Under the pieces are notes generated by a model. That model had not been told where the DNA came from and made no database searches. It was given only the letters and a program-made list of their open reading frames with translations. From NCBI RefSeq assembly GCF_050003625.1, contig NC_134400.1, positions 65,609,626-65,673,625 of the forward strand: a DNA stretch of 64,000 bases, in the 5' to 3' direction. This document shows, one piece after another, positions 10,178-22,769 of the stretch. The stretch comes from Haematobia irritans. Its lineage: Eukaryota > Arthropoda > Insecta > Diptera > Muscidae. Position numbers and translations under genes: made by a program. Within the stretch, counting starts at the first letter, position 1, and every line of letters starts with the position of its first letter.

Positions 10178-13100
10178 GGCCGCTTGTGCTGCCTTAAAAT
10201 TTCTCCTGATGAAAGGAGACATAGATATAGTTCTTATTCAAGAACCATACATATATAAGAACAAGATCTGTGAATTAAGCACTCCGGGTTTCAAACTTTT
10301 GCATAATACCGGTACCGATATAAATCGAGCATGTATAATTGCTAAAAACGAACTAAACTTGTTTCTGCTTCCTTCTTTGAGCAATGCAGACACTGTCGTA
10401 GCCAGTCTAGAGATATCCAAATGCAAATATTGGGTATCTTCGGTCTACATGGGACATGATAGGGAGATGCCACCCTGTGCCGTTAATACCTTAGTTGAGG
10501 AGTCACTAAAAACAAAGACAAAACACATTATGGGATGCGATGCAAATGCACATCATAGTATTTGGGGAAGTAGTGATACTAATGCAAGGGGAGAGTCGCT
10601 AATAGAGTTTATTTTGCGTACTAACCTGGTAGTTTGCAATTAGGAGAGATGCACCAACCTTCGTCACTAGAAACAGGCAAGAGGTTTTGGACGTCACGTT
10701 CACCTCTCTGGAACTGAATGATAAGATATCTGAGTGGCAAGTTTTGAGGGAACATAGCTTCTCAGATCATCGCTACATCAGTTTCAGATTGGAGGTTCGT
10801 ACTTCAAAGACAATATTTCCGCCAACTGTTATATAGCTGATTGGAATAGGTATAGGGAATCATTCAATTTGATGATACCGGAAATGCCAGAGACAAATAT
10901 GAGCACTGTGCAAGATATCGAACACGCAGTGGAGCGGATTACTAAGGCCTTCAACATTTCACTGAAAGCTGCTTGCCCTAGAGGAAAGCCAAGGGGAAAA
11001 GCTCGGCCGCCATGGTGGACTACGGAGTTAAGTAATATGAGGAAATCCTGCAGGAAGCTCTTCAACAAAGCAAAGTCCACAAGAGCTCCGGAGGATTGGG
11101 ACACTTACAAGATGAATCTGAGAGCATATAAACGAGAACTGAGAAGGTCTCAACAAAACTCTTGGTATGATTACTGTAGCAGTATTGAGAATACGTCAGA
11201 GGCTTCCAGACTATGGAAGGTACTAGCATCCACTAACACCGCTCCAGGTTTCATTAAAACATCGAAGGGCAATTGGACAACGTCCAGTGTGGAGACGTTG
11301 GAGGTACTTTTGGACACACAGACGGTTGAACCATGTACTGGCGGTGCCACAGTGGCTCAGCGGTCGTTTCCTATCGAGGAAATTGTATCGGAATCTAGAA
11401 TAAAATGGGCTTTAAATAGCTTTGGACCATTCAAATCCCCCGGACCTGATGGAATTACTCCGGCGGAGTTACAGGCAGTGTCTGAAAGAATTATCCCCTG
11501 GTTGACGGTGATATATAAACGATGTGTAAACTTATCATATATTCCAGAAAAGTGGAGGAAACAAAAGTCGTCTTCATACCTAAGGCAGGAAAAGCCTCTC
11601 ACTCGAATGCGAAGGATTTCCGACCAATCAGCTTATCCTCATTCCTACTTAAGACCCTGGAGAGGATGATAGACATGTATCTTAGAACTAGCGTGGATTC
11701 AAGTTTGCTCTCGAAACGACAGCATGCATACTCGAAGGGCAGGTCTACTGAGACCGCATTGCATGGACGAGTCAGCTTTATTGAAAGCTCACTATCTGTC
11801 AAAGAATACACAATCGTGGCGTTTCTAGACATCGAAGGGACGTTTAATAATGTCCATCCGAGCTCGATATTAAATGGACTGACAACTTTGAATGTTGATC
11901 CAGGTATACTTAGGCTGTTATACGAACTTCTAATAAAGAGACGTATTTCAGCCACAGTAGGGCAAGCAAACATACAAAGGTATGTGAACAGAGGCATTCC
12001 TCAAGGAGGAGTTCTATCACCTCTTCTTTGTAATGTTGCTATAAACAACCTTCTGGTTTCCCTAGAAAAAGAAAGGATAAAAGTGGTGGCATACGCAGAT
12101 GATGTGGCGCTAGCAGTCAGGGGATTCCCATCCACAATCAGAGATATTATACAGAGAGCTCTTCGGATGACTGAGAAATGGGCGAAAGATAATGGTCTTG
12201 GCGTAAATCTAGCAAAGACAGAACTAGTCATGTACTTCAAAGATCGCAAAACTCCCATGGTTAGGCCCATTTTTAGGGGGTACTGAAATTCCCTTTGGTG
12301 AGTGTGCAAAATACCTTGGCGTTATTTTGGACAGGAAGCTGAATTTTAGGCTTAATATTGAAGAGAAGGCGAGAACAACAACGGCTGTGCGGTTGCGCGA
12401 GCTATCGCTGTGGTCGGAAAAACTGTACGGTCATAGTTCGGTCCTCAAAGTAATGCCAGATGTGCCTAACGTAGTGGATTACACCCTGGCAAAACCACTT
12501 TTCGACAAAAAGTTTGAAACTCTAATTCCAAACAGTGAGGCGTGGTGTACACAGCCCCCGGGGAATAAAAGATATATAGATTTCCATACTGATGGCTCCA
12601 AATTGAATGGACAAGTGGGGTTCGGTGTATATTCTAAAGATCTGGAAATTCGAATAGCGAAAAGATTACCCAATCACTATAGTGTTTTTCAGTCTGAAAT
12701 ATTGGCAATAAGAGAGGCGGTGAATTGGCTGAGAAGTAATGTTCCAACAAATATTGGAATTAATATATACTCAGACAGTCAACCTGCAATAAAATCCTTG
12801 GACTCTGTGTTCCTCAACTCGAAAACGGCCATAGACTGCCGCAAATCTCTCAACGAGATTGCTGAGCAGTACAATATTCACCTAATATGGGTGCCTGGCC
12901 ATAGGAACATACCGGGGAACTGCGAAGCGGATGAGTTGGCAAGGCTAGGGACTACCTTACATATTCCAGGGAAACTAGAATCTGTTGGTATGCCCCTGGC
13001 TACCTGCAAGCTCATGCTGCGTGAGAAGGCTGTTATGATGGCGAGAATTGCAAGGGCTGTAACGACACCAAGCAAATATGGCCCCATTTAAACTTAACCC

Positions 13101-13300
13101 GCACACTAGATATGCTAGTGTTCTCGAGACGTCAGATATCACTCCTGATATCTGCTATAACGGGTCGCTGCCTGATAGGCGATTTTGCAAAAACTATAGG
13201 CGCGAAGTATAATGACTATTGTATGAGCTGTCATGATGCGGAGGAAAAGGAATCAATTAAACACCTCTTGTGTGAGTGTCCTGCTTTTGTGTAAAGCGCA
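10137..13300 (+). pseudogene. ORF2 (endonuclease, RT, RNase H) of copy B, multiply broken
   Basis: The ATG at 10137 (MVLRFLQINLHHCKAA) overlaps ORF1 in the +1 frame. The EEP endonuclease shows LIQEPYIYK and GCDANAHHSIWGSS, then a nonsense codon at 10641. RT motifs persist across frameshifts (AFLDIEG, GIPQGGVLSPLL, VVAYADDVAL). A frameshift near 12280 is followed by a deletion of about 100 codons near 12370 that joins LNIEE directly to TTAVRLREL. RNase H motifs (TDGSKLNGQVGFG, YSDSQPAIKSL, WVPGHRNIPGNCEADE) remain open to 13091. The final zinc knuckle sits in yet another frame (13112-13294). Confidence 0.85.
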
Positions 13301-13541
13301 AGCAACTTTTAGGAGCATATAGCTTCAGATTACTGCGGATCTGGAAAACGTTAACTTAAGCAGTCTGCTAATGTTTTTGGAACAATCTGGTTGGTTCAAC
13401 AAAGAAAAAATATTCAGCGGTTAAAACTAGAAGTGCCCATATGTAATAGGTACTTTTAGTTAATGTGGTATCACAATGGACTGAATAGTCTAAGTGAGTC
13501 TGAATCTTAATCGAGCTGCCACTTTAACCTAACCTAACCTA

Positions 13542-13804
13542 ATGGTTGGTACAACCAAAAGTTGAGTATACTAATAGAATTTTAGTTCAATTATGGGTCG
13601 CGCGTAAGGTAGTTGTTGCAACAAATAAATATTTATATCGACATCGTCATGATAAGACCCTACAAAATTTGCAAAATGGGGAACAGAATTTCCTGATATA
13701 TTGAATAAAGTTTATCCCATAGAAAATAATTTGACTTAAGGTAAGTATCGCACCGATTTATAAAAGAGGAATATTACAAATATTTCCATAAAGTTTGCAG
13801 GCTT
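13542..13804. other. Unassigned spacer
   Basis: This lies between copy B and the hAT element. A short plus-frame stretch (KFAKWGTEFPDILNKVYPIE near 13655-13715) looks protein-like, but it is too short and broken to assign. Confidence 0.3.
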
Positions 13805-13971
13805 CATACACCCACGGTTGCCAGATTTTTTTGAGAGAGATCCCCAAAATGTGGAAAGAAAATCCCCAAAAATCCCCAAAGAAAAATTATCGTAATTACG
13901 TTTATATTCATGGATTTTATTGAAGAAAAAACAAACATTTCAAATATGTTATAGATACGAAGTATACAAGT

Positions 13972-15780
13972 TTAGTTATCAAGATTTAACACATCAAATA
14001 CTTCTGATTCAAAGTCTTCTGATTCACATGATTCGTCTATCTTTCGATACATATTCTTCGAGTTAAACATCTTTAGCATTTCTTGTGAGGGATTAAATGT
14101 TTTGCAACATATACCACTATTTTTGAAATAGGTATTTATTCTTAAAAGAAATTCAAATAATTCGTATTGAATTTTGTTTTTTATTTTAGTCTTAACTGTG
14201 TTCATTACTGAAAAACACGTTCGACGCAAGCGTTGCTCGTAGGGGTGGAAAGCATATTCAATACAAGTTGTGCTATTTCTTCGAATTGTTTTGAACCTAC
14301 AGCATCACGGTAGAGATACACTGATATCCAAAATGAGGGCAAATCCTTTGTAACATCTTTGCCATAAATTTCCTTCCATTTAATAAATGGTATTTTTCTC
14401 CATTGAGACTCATATACGTCCATTGATACAGTGGAACTTGTGACGGGCTGAATAAATTGTCTTAATGAATTAAAATTCGGTTGTCCAACAGAATTGCAAC
14501 AAAAAATGGGCGAAAACTTTTTAAAAGTTTTAAAAAAATTCATATTTGGGGAAGACGTTTTAACATTTGTAAAAGCAAGTTTTTCAAGTAACTACAACAT
14601 GTTCTTTTTATATATAGTGTATCTTCTTCACTATGCAACTTCGCCTCTTCCAAAAAATCGTAACCAGAATCCATGACTTCAATTGGAAGCAAGTTTTTAT
14701 TATTGTGACTGACGGTTTGAAAATTCTGGTTGACAAGGACAGAATCGTTACTAAAAGTTTATCATAAACCGTGCCCGCATCCGTTTTATCGCTTTGAAAA
14801 CTTAAATTTAGATAATTCATTTCATTCAAAATTGGTGCCATGAACACCAAATAAAGCCTTATTTCCGTTTTACACATAAGACGATGTATGAGTTGAGCAG
14901 TTTTCTCAGATTCTGCAGTTGCAATAATAGAAAAATGGTATATTGGTATTGCTCTAAAATCCTTTTTACAGCCCATCCGCATGACAACCATCTGGTAGCA
15001 GATATCTGCACAAGTCGTTTAAACTTATTTGAATCGTTTCCCGTGTTAATGAGATCAAACGCACGATTATATTTTATTGTGCGCAAGGGGCTGTTGCTAA
15101 AATAATTATGTATTTCCCTTACTAGGTATTCCACATCAGATGGGAACTGCTTTGAAGCTTCAGAGCAACACAAATGTAATGAATGACATGTACATTTTAC
15201 TAAAATTAGCTGTGGAGTCTCGCGCTTTAGTAGAGTGTAAAGGCTTTTATTTTTTCCACACAAGTTACTTGCTCCATCTGTGCCAATAGCCAATAAGTTT
15301 AAAATTTTGAGGCCTACCTTTTCCAAATATTGTTTTACACCATCGACAAGTTTTTCCGCTGTTGCCTCTTCAACAAGAAATATACCTAAAAATTCTGTGG
15401 TAATGAGGCATTTTTCTTGGCTGAAGTAGCGAACACATATTTTCAAATTTTTTAACGGGTAAGGACTTAAGCAAGTCTGTCAAGTGGTCAATACTTGAAA
15501 TCGTCGTGTGCTTAGCTGTAAAAATTGCCAACTTTATGTCCACAATCTTTGAAAAATTTGTTTCAGAAACAACACCTTTAATAAAAAAGGAATGCAATGT
15601 TATAATTGGGTTTTTAAAAACATTTATAACAAATTACCAAAGTTTTCCAATGTTTTCTTGGGCAAAAGCGCATTTAAATTTTGTTTGTGTTTTAAAGCTT
15701 CGCCGTGTCTTTTCAAATCTTTTTTCTGGGATTCCCTGCCAACATTTGGGTGATAGTTTTATCGTCTTTCGCCAATATAT
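13972..15780 (-). pseudogene. hAT-family transposase remnant
   Basis: Catalytic-domain segments appear in several frames: LAIGTDGASNLCGKNKSLY with the RNase H-fold Asp, VKCTCHSLHLCCSEASKQ, and ISATRWLSCGWAV. The C-terminal dimerisation block (QFEEIAQLVLNMLSTPTSN, then ACVERVF) is followed by a one-base loss in a T run near 14213. The N-terminal part near 15500-15700 shows KIVDIKLAIFTAKHTTISSI after a possible zinc-finger segment. A deletion removes the region around the first catalytic block near 15420. The sequence sits next to the left terminal repeat and reads toward it, as expected for the element's own transposase. It is not functional. Confidence 0.8.
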
Positions 15781-15937
15781 CACTTCTTAGTTTCTCTTAT
15801 TCTAGAATGGGGAAGAGAGTTGACAATTCTCTCTTAAATATTTCACTACTTCGAGTCCCCTCCTCGAGTATTGGAGCGATAGTTTTTTATTTTTCACAAA
15901 TGAGCCTCTACATCGTCACTACCTGTAGAAAAGATTT

Positions 15938-16284
15938 ACGTACAACAACATATTACAAGAACAAATTACATGGTGACAAAATTATTTTTGGATTAACCGT
16001 TATTCTGAAAGTTTAATTGCAAACAACAGAAATCAATAGAGTTTGATTTTAGTTGATATGCGGGTTTTACGGCGATCGGTTGACATTTTATGCGAAGTGT
16101 GAAATAAAGTGTTACGTACAAAAAAAGAATTACAAAAACAAATTACGTGGTGACAAAATTCTTAGTTTAAAGTCGTTCTGAAATTTTAATTACAAACATC
16201 AGTAATTATAGAACTTGATTTTAGTTATTTTGCGAGTTTTCCTGCAATCGGTTGACAATTTCCGTGAAGTGTGAAATAAAGTGC
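15938..16284 (+). repeat. Tandem duplication (about 174 bp x 2) upstream of the TNP2-like ORF
   Basis: Two imperfect copies, about 15938-16110 and 16112-16284, each end 'GTGAAATAAAGTG' and share ACAAATTAC(A/G)TGGTGACAAAATT. They occupy the likely 5' leader or promoter of the ORF that starts at 16405. The role is not known. Between 15800 and 15937 I see nothing else. Confidence 0.65.
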
Positions 16285-16404
16285 ATTAAAAGTGCTATAG
16301 GTAAAACTAAAAATTAATTTTAATCTTCCACTGCGTTCAAAATGAGTTTTTCAACCACAAAAAAAGCAATTGAATAAAGAAATAAAAGGGAAGCTTCCCG
16401 AATA

Positions 16405-19020
16405 ATGACATATTTTTTCAAAAATCCATCCGTTATAAAAAAAAATGAAACAAAAAAGCCAAAAATTTCTCCAAGTGAAAACAATGAAAACAGTGAAGAC
16501 ACATGTGAAATTTTCGATGAAAACAAAAATGAATTGGGTACAAATGAAATATATTCAAGTGAAAGTGATAATGAATATATAGATATTGTCGATGATTATG
16601 GTGATAAAAATATAGATTTCACCCAAAAATTAAGCAAGTGGGCTATCAAATATAATATATGCAACAGTGCTTTAAATGAGCTTTTGTCCATATTAAGGCT
16701 AAATAAAATACCAGTTCCAAAAGACTGTAGGACACTAAAAAGGACACCAAATGAAGGTCTTGTACGTAAAATGGGTGATGGGTTTTATACACATTACGGC
16801 TTGGAAGACTCTTTAACGGATTTCCTTTTTCAAAATAAGTATCCGTTAAATATAATTGAATTGGATGTAAATGTAGACGGATTGCCTCTTTGCAAAAGCT
16901 CGAACAAACAGGCATGGCCAATTTTGTGTAGCGTTCCAGATTACCCCAATGTAATGTTAATAGGGGTTTATGAAGGATATTCCAAACCAAAGGATTCTAA
17001 CGAGTTTCTTTCTGAATTTGTTGAAGAATTCCTTAGGTTAATAAACAATGGATTCCTTTATGAGAATAAAATATTTAAAGTCCAGCTTCGATGTTTCGTA
17101 ATGGACGCACCTGCAAAGGCATTTGTTCTGGGCATTAAAGGCCACAGTGGATATTTTTCGTGCACGCGTTGTACGGAAAAAGGAATCATCTTTAAGAATC
17201 GTTTAGTGTACCCTGTTAATGACACCATGATACCAATGAGAGACAATGCATCCTTTCGAGACAGATTGCAAGCTGAGCATCACAATAGACAGGACCGGAG
17301 TGTCCTGGAAGCATTACCCATTGACATGGTAACTCAAACTGGGTTAGACTATATGCATGTCATTTGTTTGGGAGTAACCAGGACATTACTAAAAGCTTGG
17401 ACAAGATTAAAAGGGCATGATTTCTCTCTTCAATTCTGGAAAATTGACCAGCTCTCAGAGAGGTTAATCAACATTAAATCAAATATCACAGCAGAGTTTC
17501 CCAGGAAACCACGATCCCTAGATGAATTGGAAAAATGGAAGGCAACAGAGTTCCGCCAATTTCTCTTATATTATGGTGCTTTTGTTCTAAAGGATATATT
17601 GTCTGAGAAGAGATACAATCATTTTGTTAAGTTTTCTGTTGCCGTGAGAATCCTTGTGGACACATCGAATTGCAAAATAAATAATGCTTTCGCCCAAAAC
17701 CTATTGCACAATTTTGTTAAAGATGTTCCCGAACTATATGATTTGAGCTTTTTAACTTGCAACTTCCATAGTCTTCTCCACATACACACGGATGCTTACA
17801 AATTTGGTGGATTAGACAGTGTTAGTGCCTTTCGATTTGAAAACGAGTTACAAACAATTAAAAAATCGGTTGGTAAAAGTAATAATGTTTGTTCACAATT
17901 ATATAACAGACAAGTTGAAAAAAGCATTGTTTTAGAAAAAATTTATGTTACGGATGGTCCATTTTTCGGGAAAAAACTACCTTGTCAAGAATGCGATTGC
18001 TATTCGGATATAAAATTTAAAAAATTTTGCTACTCAATTAAAGAACCAAATAACTTTTGTTATGTTGGTAAAATTTTAATAAAGATTAGCAAAATTTTAA
18101 AAATCAACAATGAACCTTTATTTAAAGGCAATAAAATAAATAATTTAAAACCACTTTTTGAAACCCTACTAAATTCAGAAAAACTAAAAATCTACGAAAC
18201 CAATAACATAGAAGAAGGAGAAGAAATAGAATTTACTAGAGGTCTGCATCGAATAACTTTTCACTACATGTATGCAATTCGCTGTCGAATATAGTACATA
18301 CACTGTCTTTCTCTCAGAGCGCAAGTAGTGAAGTGAAGAGAACGCTTGCTTGTCAAATACCACCAAGTACTTATCCGAAACAATATGTGTTCCGAAAAAA
18401 AGGAACAATAAAAATGTAAGTACTTGAGAAAAAGTACAACATGGATTCTCTTCACTTCACGTGGTACCACAAATATTGCTTAGCTATGTGCGAAGCAAAA
18501 CTTTCCATTATTATTAATCATAGATATGTATGTATGTCACATATTTCATATATTTATGTATGTCACACACTTACCTACTTACCTTAATGTTTTCCGTTCT
18601 TTATATCAATCCGAAAACATATATTATGGAGAGTAACTGTTTTCTTGTATTTCTGAAACTTCACGTGGTACATAGAGTACTCTATGAAGTTTTGTTCTCG
18701 CAACATACTCGACGTGATCAATCTGAGTACACTTCAATAAGAGAGAAAGAGGAATATGTGTTTGTTGGTAGTGAAGACATCAGAGTAGCAACAAGAAGTT
18801 ACTCGTGGCTTTTGATGTTCATTAAAATGTTTACCAATTGTTTTGCGACTCTCTCAAATAGATGTACTCATGTAGCAAGTACACGTGTACTCTGCATTTA
18901 CAAATGCAATTGTGCAGACCTCTAGAATTTACCCTTAAAAATATTACACACAAATCCATTGTTTTAAAAAATATTACACAAAATTCAATTGCAATATTCC
19001 CTTTGGTATATAATGAATAA
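16405..19020 (+). pseudogene. CACTA/TNP2-like transposase ORF, 3' end split by a MITE
   Basis: A 629-codon frame runs from the ATG at 16405 to a stop at 18294. The last 19 codons come from an inserted MITE (18237-18924). Beyond the insertion the original frame stays open from 18933 to TAA at 19018-19020. The protein has an acidic, low-complexity N terminus (residues 1-75). It then has LDVNVDGLPLCKSSN, RCFVMDAPAKAFVLGIKGHSG, a CTRCTEKG zinc pair and LDYMHVICLGVTRTLLKAW, blocks I associate with the animal EnSpm/CACTA (TNP2-like) transposases. A late CQECDC cluster follows (about residue 530). The frame is otherwise free of stops, so disruption by the MITE looks like the main damage. Conceivably a shorter product is still made. 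Confidence 0.7.
18237..18924. mobile_element. hAT-type MITE inserted in the TNP2-like ORF
   Basis: Perfect 12-bp ends TAGAGGTCTGCA / TGCAGACCTCTA are flanked by identical 8-mers GAATTTAC (18229-18236 and 18925-18932). It is 688 bp with no supported coding region. Its removal restores the reading frame around it, which confirms the boundaries. Confidence 0.88.
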
Positions 19021-19337
19021 TAACACAGGTAACCGAATTATAATAACTTTTTGCAGAAATTGTTGTTGAAATTAAAAAAAAAAAACTTTTTCTAGAAGGC
19101 GTAACGTTTTTCATTGACGAAAGTGACAAACCGTCATATATTCACCTACCAGTACTTACGCAAGGTATTGTTTATCATAAATTTCTAACCAGACATTAAT
19201 GACTCATTGGGAAGTACAGATTAATTGAAATTTGAACAAATCTCTCAATTGACTTAAATTTGTTTCTTTAAAACTTCATGAAGTAAATTAAAGCACTTGA
19301 TAGGGGTAGTAGTAGTTTTTTGAAGATAATCCTACTT
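19021..19337. other. Intergenic AT-rich stretch
   Basis: This lies between the TNP2-like stop and the fold-back element. I see no coding or structured feature beyond A/T runs. An upstream exon of the DUF4806-like gene could be here but is not recognisable. Confidence 0.3.
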
Positions 19338-20345
19338 TACACTGAAAAAAATATTGTCGTGAGTCCAAAGAATTCATGTCCTTAAAATACGAATGCAAAT
19401 TTTGCTTAGCGTAGAAGACGCATTTCTCTAATATAAAGTTTTTTTCCTTGTCCAAAAGACGATAGACTTGTCAATGAAATCGTGTTGCCCTTATAATTAA
19501 GTGTTTTGATTTAAATATGGGTATCATAACATGAAAGAAAATTTATAGGCTAAGGTCAACTTGACTTTAATAATTCAGAAAAATTCTTTAAAATTAAAGA
19601 AATTGTCTTTAAATTTGTTGTCTTTTTGCATCTTGACTACAAAGCAAAAAATCGTTCAAAAATAGGACATGTCTTTCAGCACTTTATTTTAAAGACTTTT
19701 TACTTGAAAAATAGCATAATTTCTACTCGAAGTCGTATCTGAATTTGGTAAATAAAGTTGCCGTTAAATTGTTTTTAAAGGACTTTGATAGCATATAAAG
19801 AAAAAAAAACCGAAAAGGCGAAAAATTAAAATGTGCTTCCTAGAGTCAAGTACACAAAACCCAAATTTAAAAGAGAAGTATGTCTTAAAAGTATCCTTGC
19901 TTAAATTCTCCGCTTCTTTGGCTCGGAATCAATACCAAAATTTTTAAACTAAAGACAAAACCGTGCTAAAGAATCGTAGACGTGAAGTAAGGATACTTTT
20001 AAGACACAATTCACCTTTAAGTTTTGTGCACTTGATACTAGGAGACAAATTTTAATTTATTCGTGTTTATGTTTTTTTTCTTCTTCTAACAGAATGATTC
20101 AAAACCGTGTCAACGCCAATTTAATTTTTCAAATTGCACTCGACTTCAAATCAAATATAAATAAAGTGTCTTTTATATTTTAAAAACTTTTTTGTTTTGT
20201 AGGCAACATAAAAGATTTTTTCAGAATTATTAAAGCCTAGTCCTTAGTCTAACAAATTTTTTCTTTAATGATTTTTAAATCGAACCACTTCATTGAATAA
20301 TTTAAGGACATGAAATCTTTGGTCTCAGTATAATTTTTTCCAGTA
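19338..20345. repeat. Fold-back MITE (CACTGAAAAAAAT termini)
   Basis: The left end near 19340 (CACTGAAAAAAATATTGTC ... CCAAAGAATTCATGTCCTTA) is mirrored near 20300-20345 (TAAGGACATGAAATCTTTGG ... TTTTTTCCAGT). Inner arms also pair (AAGTATGTCTTAAAAGTATC near 19875 with ATACTTTTAAGACACA near 19995). The whole is a long hairpin of about 1 kb without coding capacity. Confidence 0.75.
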
Positions 20346-20346
20346 T

Positions 20347-20545
20347 ATTTAAATTAAATTAAATTAAATTAAATTAAATTAAATTAAATTAAATTAAATT
20401 AAATTAAATTAAATTAAATTAAATTAAATTAAATTAAATTAAATTAAATTAAATTAAATTAAATTAAATTAAATTAAATTAAATTAAATTAAATTAAATT
20501 AAATTAAATTAAATTAAATTAAATTAAATTAAATTAAATTAAATT
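20347..20545. repeat. (AAATT)n microsatellite, about 40 units
   Basis: This is an uninterrupted pentanucleotide array directly beside the right end of the fold-back element. It is perfect over nearly 200 bp, so it is young or still mutable, and assembly length may be approximate. From 20546 to 21012 the sequence is AT-rich without recognisable features. Confidence 0.95.
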
Positions 20546-21012
20546 ATGTATTTAAATTCTAATAATTTGTAATGGAGACTAGGGAAGAAAAAATATTTTA
20601 CCTGAAACTTAAAGATAAAAAAATCGCAAAATAGACGAAATTAAAATATTTGTACGTAAATACACTTTTAGGTATTTTTAATGGTTTTATTTTAATTTTT
20701 GTTAAATTTTCTGGTTGTCTAAGAAACCAGTAATACAATGATTATCATAATTGGCTTAATATGTGTAAACGTAAAAGATAGAATTTATATAGAATCGTTT
20801 TTTTATTTCCAAATAAAAAATTCATGAAATATCATGTGCCAATTACCACAAATTAAGATCTAATTTTTCAAGTCCATGAATATGGGCTTTAAAAGCTTCT
20901 GTAAATAATTTGGAAATCGTATTGTTTTATTTAAATTTTAATACAAAATGTACTTCCACAGAGTCATAATTTAAAAAACAATAGGGTGCTTATAAATGTC
21001 TTTTTTAAATAG

Positions 21013-21678
21013 ATACACCACAAAACATCGGACTTGATGACATATATAATGAGCTTCGTGTCCAAAAAATGGAAAACCAACAAAGAGACGAATCTTACCA
21101 GAAACTTATTAAAACATTAACAGAAGAGGTAATTTCCCTTCGAAATGAGGTGCGCGAACTTAAAACCATGACCGATTTGGACGTAAATATGGAAAACATG
21201 CCAAAACTACCATTTAATTCTCTTGATAATCTTAAGGAGTTTGATGACAAACTCATATTCGACGATGAAATGAGATCTCAGTTGGTAGGTCTAATTACAA
21301 AAAATTGTTTTTATTCATGTACTTTAATTTTGCAATTATCCAGAAATGCTTGTTCCGTCGAATCGGAGGAAAAGATGCCACCACTTTCTTGAAAATCGCA
21401 TTAAAATCCGTCATTTCCGATGAGTTAGCTGTAAATTTGACATGGCGTGGAACGACAGATAAGCCAAGCATTCAAAAGTTTACAATATTTAGAATAATAA
21501 AAGGTAGTTTTTATATAATCTGTAAAGAAAAATTTTAATGGTTTCTTTTTTCATCTAGATGTTTGCTACTCAATCCATAAAAATGCAACTGACGTCGACA
21601 TTAACAGAGTTTGCCAGCAACATTTTCTGCACGCCAAAGACCGTGTTAACAAAAAATTAAAAACTGTGAATCATTAGT
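21013..21678 (+). CDS. DUF4806-like protein, spliced (3' exons)
   Basis: Three exons can be read. Exon a opens after an acceptor at 21012 (TTTAAATAG) and holds the coiled-coil stretch TEEVISLRNEVRELKTM, then LPFNSLDNLKEFDDKL. It ends at a GT donor at about 21284. A short intron ends CAATTATCCAG near 21342. Exon b carries CLFRRIGGKDATTFLKIALK and ISDELAVNLTWRG. A second intron (donor at about 21506, acceptor TTTCATCTAG near 21558) leads to exon c (DVCYSIHKNATDVDINRVC ...), ending at a TAG near 21676. The pattern of 'IGGKD', 'ELA...W.G' and a terminal basic helix is what I recall of DUF4806, common beside transposase-like genes in insects. The first exon is not identified. Function is unknown, perhaps DNA binding. 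Confidence 0.6.
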
Positions 21679-22471
21679 ATAAGTAATCTGTATTTTTTAA
21701 ACTTTTAATTTGTTTTAAGCTATATTAATAACAATTGATGAAAGATCTCTTTATTTTTCCATTTTTTGTTAGTTTTAGATGTACGTTGAATATTAATGAA
21801 TTTAGTTGTAAGGAATATATCGTAATTTAATACAAATCTTGATTCATATTTTAATTGAATAAAACATTAAAAAAAATTGTATTTTAAAATTTTGTTTTTC
21901 CATACGAACTCTTCAAAAAACAATCTACATAGTTTCAATTTGATGATGCGTTTTAGTGACTACGATCATCTATCGCATAGTGGAACTGTTCTTCTCGAAC
22001 TGGGACACTAAGTAGATTAAAAAGCGACAAAAAAATGATATTGAAGCTATATATTTTCTTCCAATAGAGAAATTAATTAGAGACCAAAAGCTAACGAAAT
22101 AGTATCTTCCCCATGCATCGATGTAGATACTCGCATATTATATCGCATAGTGGGACACTTCTTCCCGAGCGGTGACACTAATTCGATAAGATGATATCGC
22201 CTGCGAAAGTTTTATCTTCCTACTATCTACTACTTCGATACACTTTCGATAGAAAATGTTTGCAGGGTTGTAATGCCTTCATACATGCCAAACACCACGA
22301 GTCATTAATTTTACCACATTTACACTTATTTTTTATCATTAAACTAAGTCGAAATACTTACCTTTCGCCCAATCCTCTTGCTCCCAATCGATATTATGTT
22401 TCCTTTTAACACCATCACATGCCGTTGTGGACATTTTTCTTCTTATTTCTTCCTAAAATTTTAATTTTAAG
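21679..22471. other. AT-rich stretch with two related 40-50 bp segments
   Basis: Two near-copies, at about 21966-22012 and 22140-22182, share 'TATCGCATAGTGG' and 'GACACTAA'. They contain AGTG/CACT palindromic cores. They might mark a terminus of the inner CACTA-like unit, but I could not define a matching left end. Confidence 0.35.
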
Positions 22472-22714
22472 ATGACCGACCGTGTAAACGAATGGAAGCG
22501 AATTAAAACTACAACAAGCTGTCGTTGTGCTTATCAAATCCTTCTTACATCAACCATGAGATTGCGTAGGAGAAAAAAGGACAGATATATTAATCCAAAC
22601 AATAGTGGGAGATGGGACATTCCCAAATTTGTTACTGAAATATGTCAGTCAGTGATGGTAAATAGGAATGTAATTAAGCCGAACCTAAATGAATTCGTAA
22701 AGATTGACGTTTGA
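22472..22714 (+). CDS. Small ORF of unknown function near the hAT right end
   Basis: This is an 80-codon frame starting MTDRVNEWKRIKTTTSCRC, rich in Arg/Lys (LRRRKKDRY), with no family I recognise. It lies between the DUF4806-like gene and the right subterminal repeats. It may be an exon of element cargo or chance. Confidence 0.25.
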   Translation: MTDRVNEWKRIKTTTSCRCAYQILLTSTMRLRRRKKDRYINPNNSGRWDIPKFVTEICQSVMVNRNVIKPNLNEFVKIDV

Positions 22715-22769
22715 TTTTTATTGCTCTCAATTTTAAACTCTCAAACAACAAATTTAATATTAAGTTAAA

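Larger units (their letters stand above)
8852..13541 (+). mobile_element. Non-LTR retrotransposon copy B (LOA/I-type), near full-length
   Basis: The 5' end matches the 5' UTR of the full-length array copy (ACCGTCGAAC ... GGACGTGTTTT). ORF1, ORF2 and a 3' UTR follow, then a tail of AACCT repeats (about 13526-13541). Point mutations, frameshifts and an internal deletion of about 0.3 kb in the RT-RNase H linker mark it as an older insertion than the array. I did not find a convincing target-site duplication. Confidence 0.88.

Noticed and set aside
8840..13560. Target-site duplication around copy B
   Set aside because: Sequences before 8852 and after the AACCT tail do not share a convincing direct repeat.
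18530..18925. 131-codon ORF after the TNP2-like gene
   Set aside because: It lies inside the 688-bp MITE and crosses its right terminal repeat; no domain was seen.
21966..22182. Possible right terminus of a CACTA element (TAGTG/CACTA motifs)
   Set aside because: No matching left terminus or short target duplication could be found, so no boundary is claimed.
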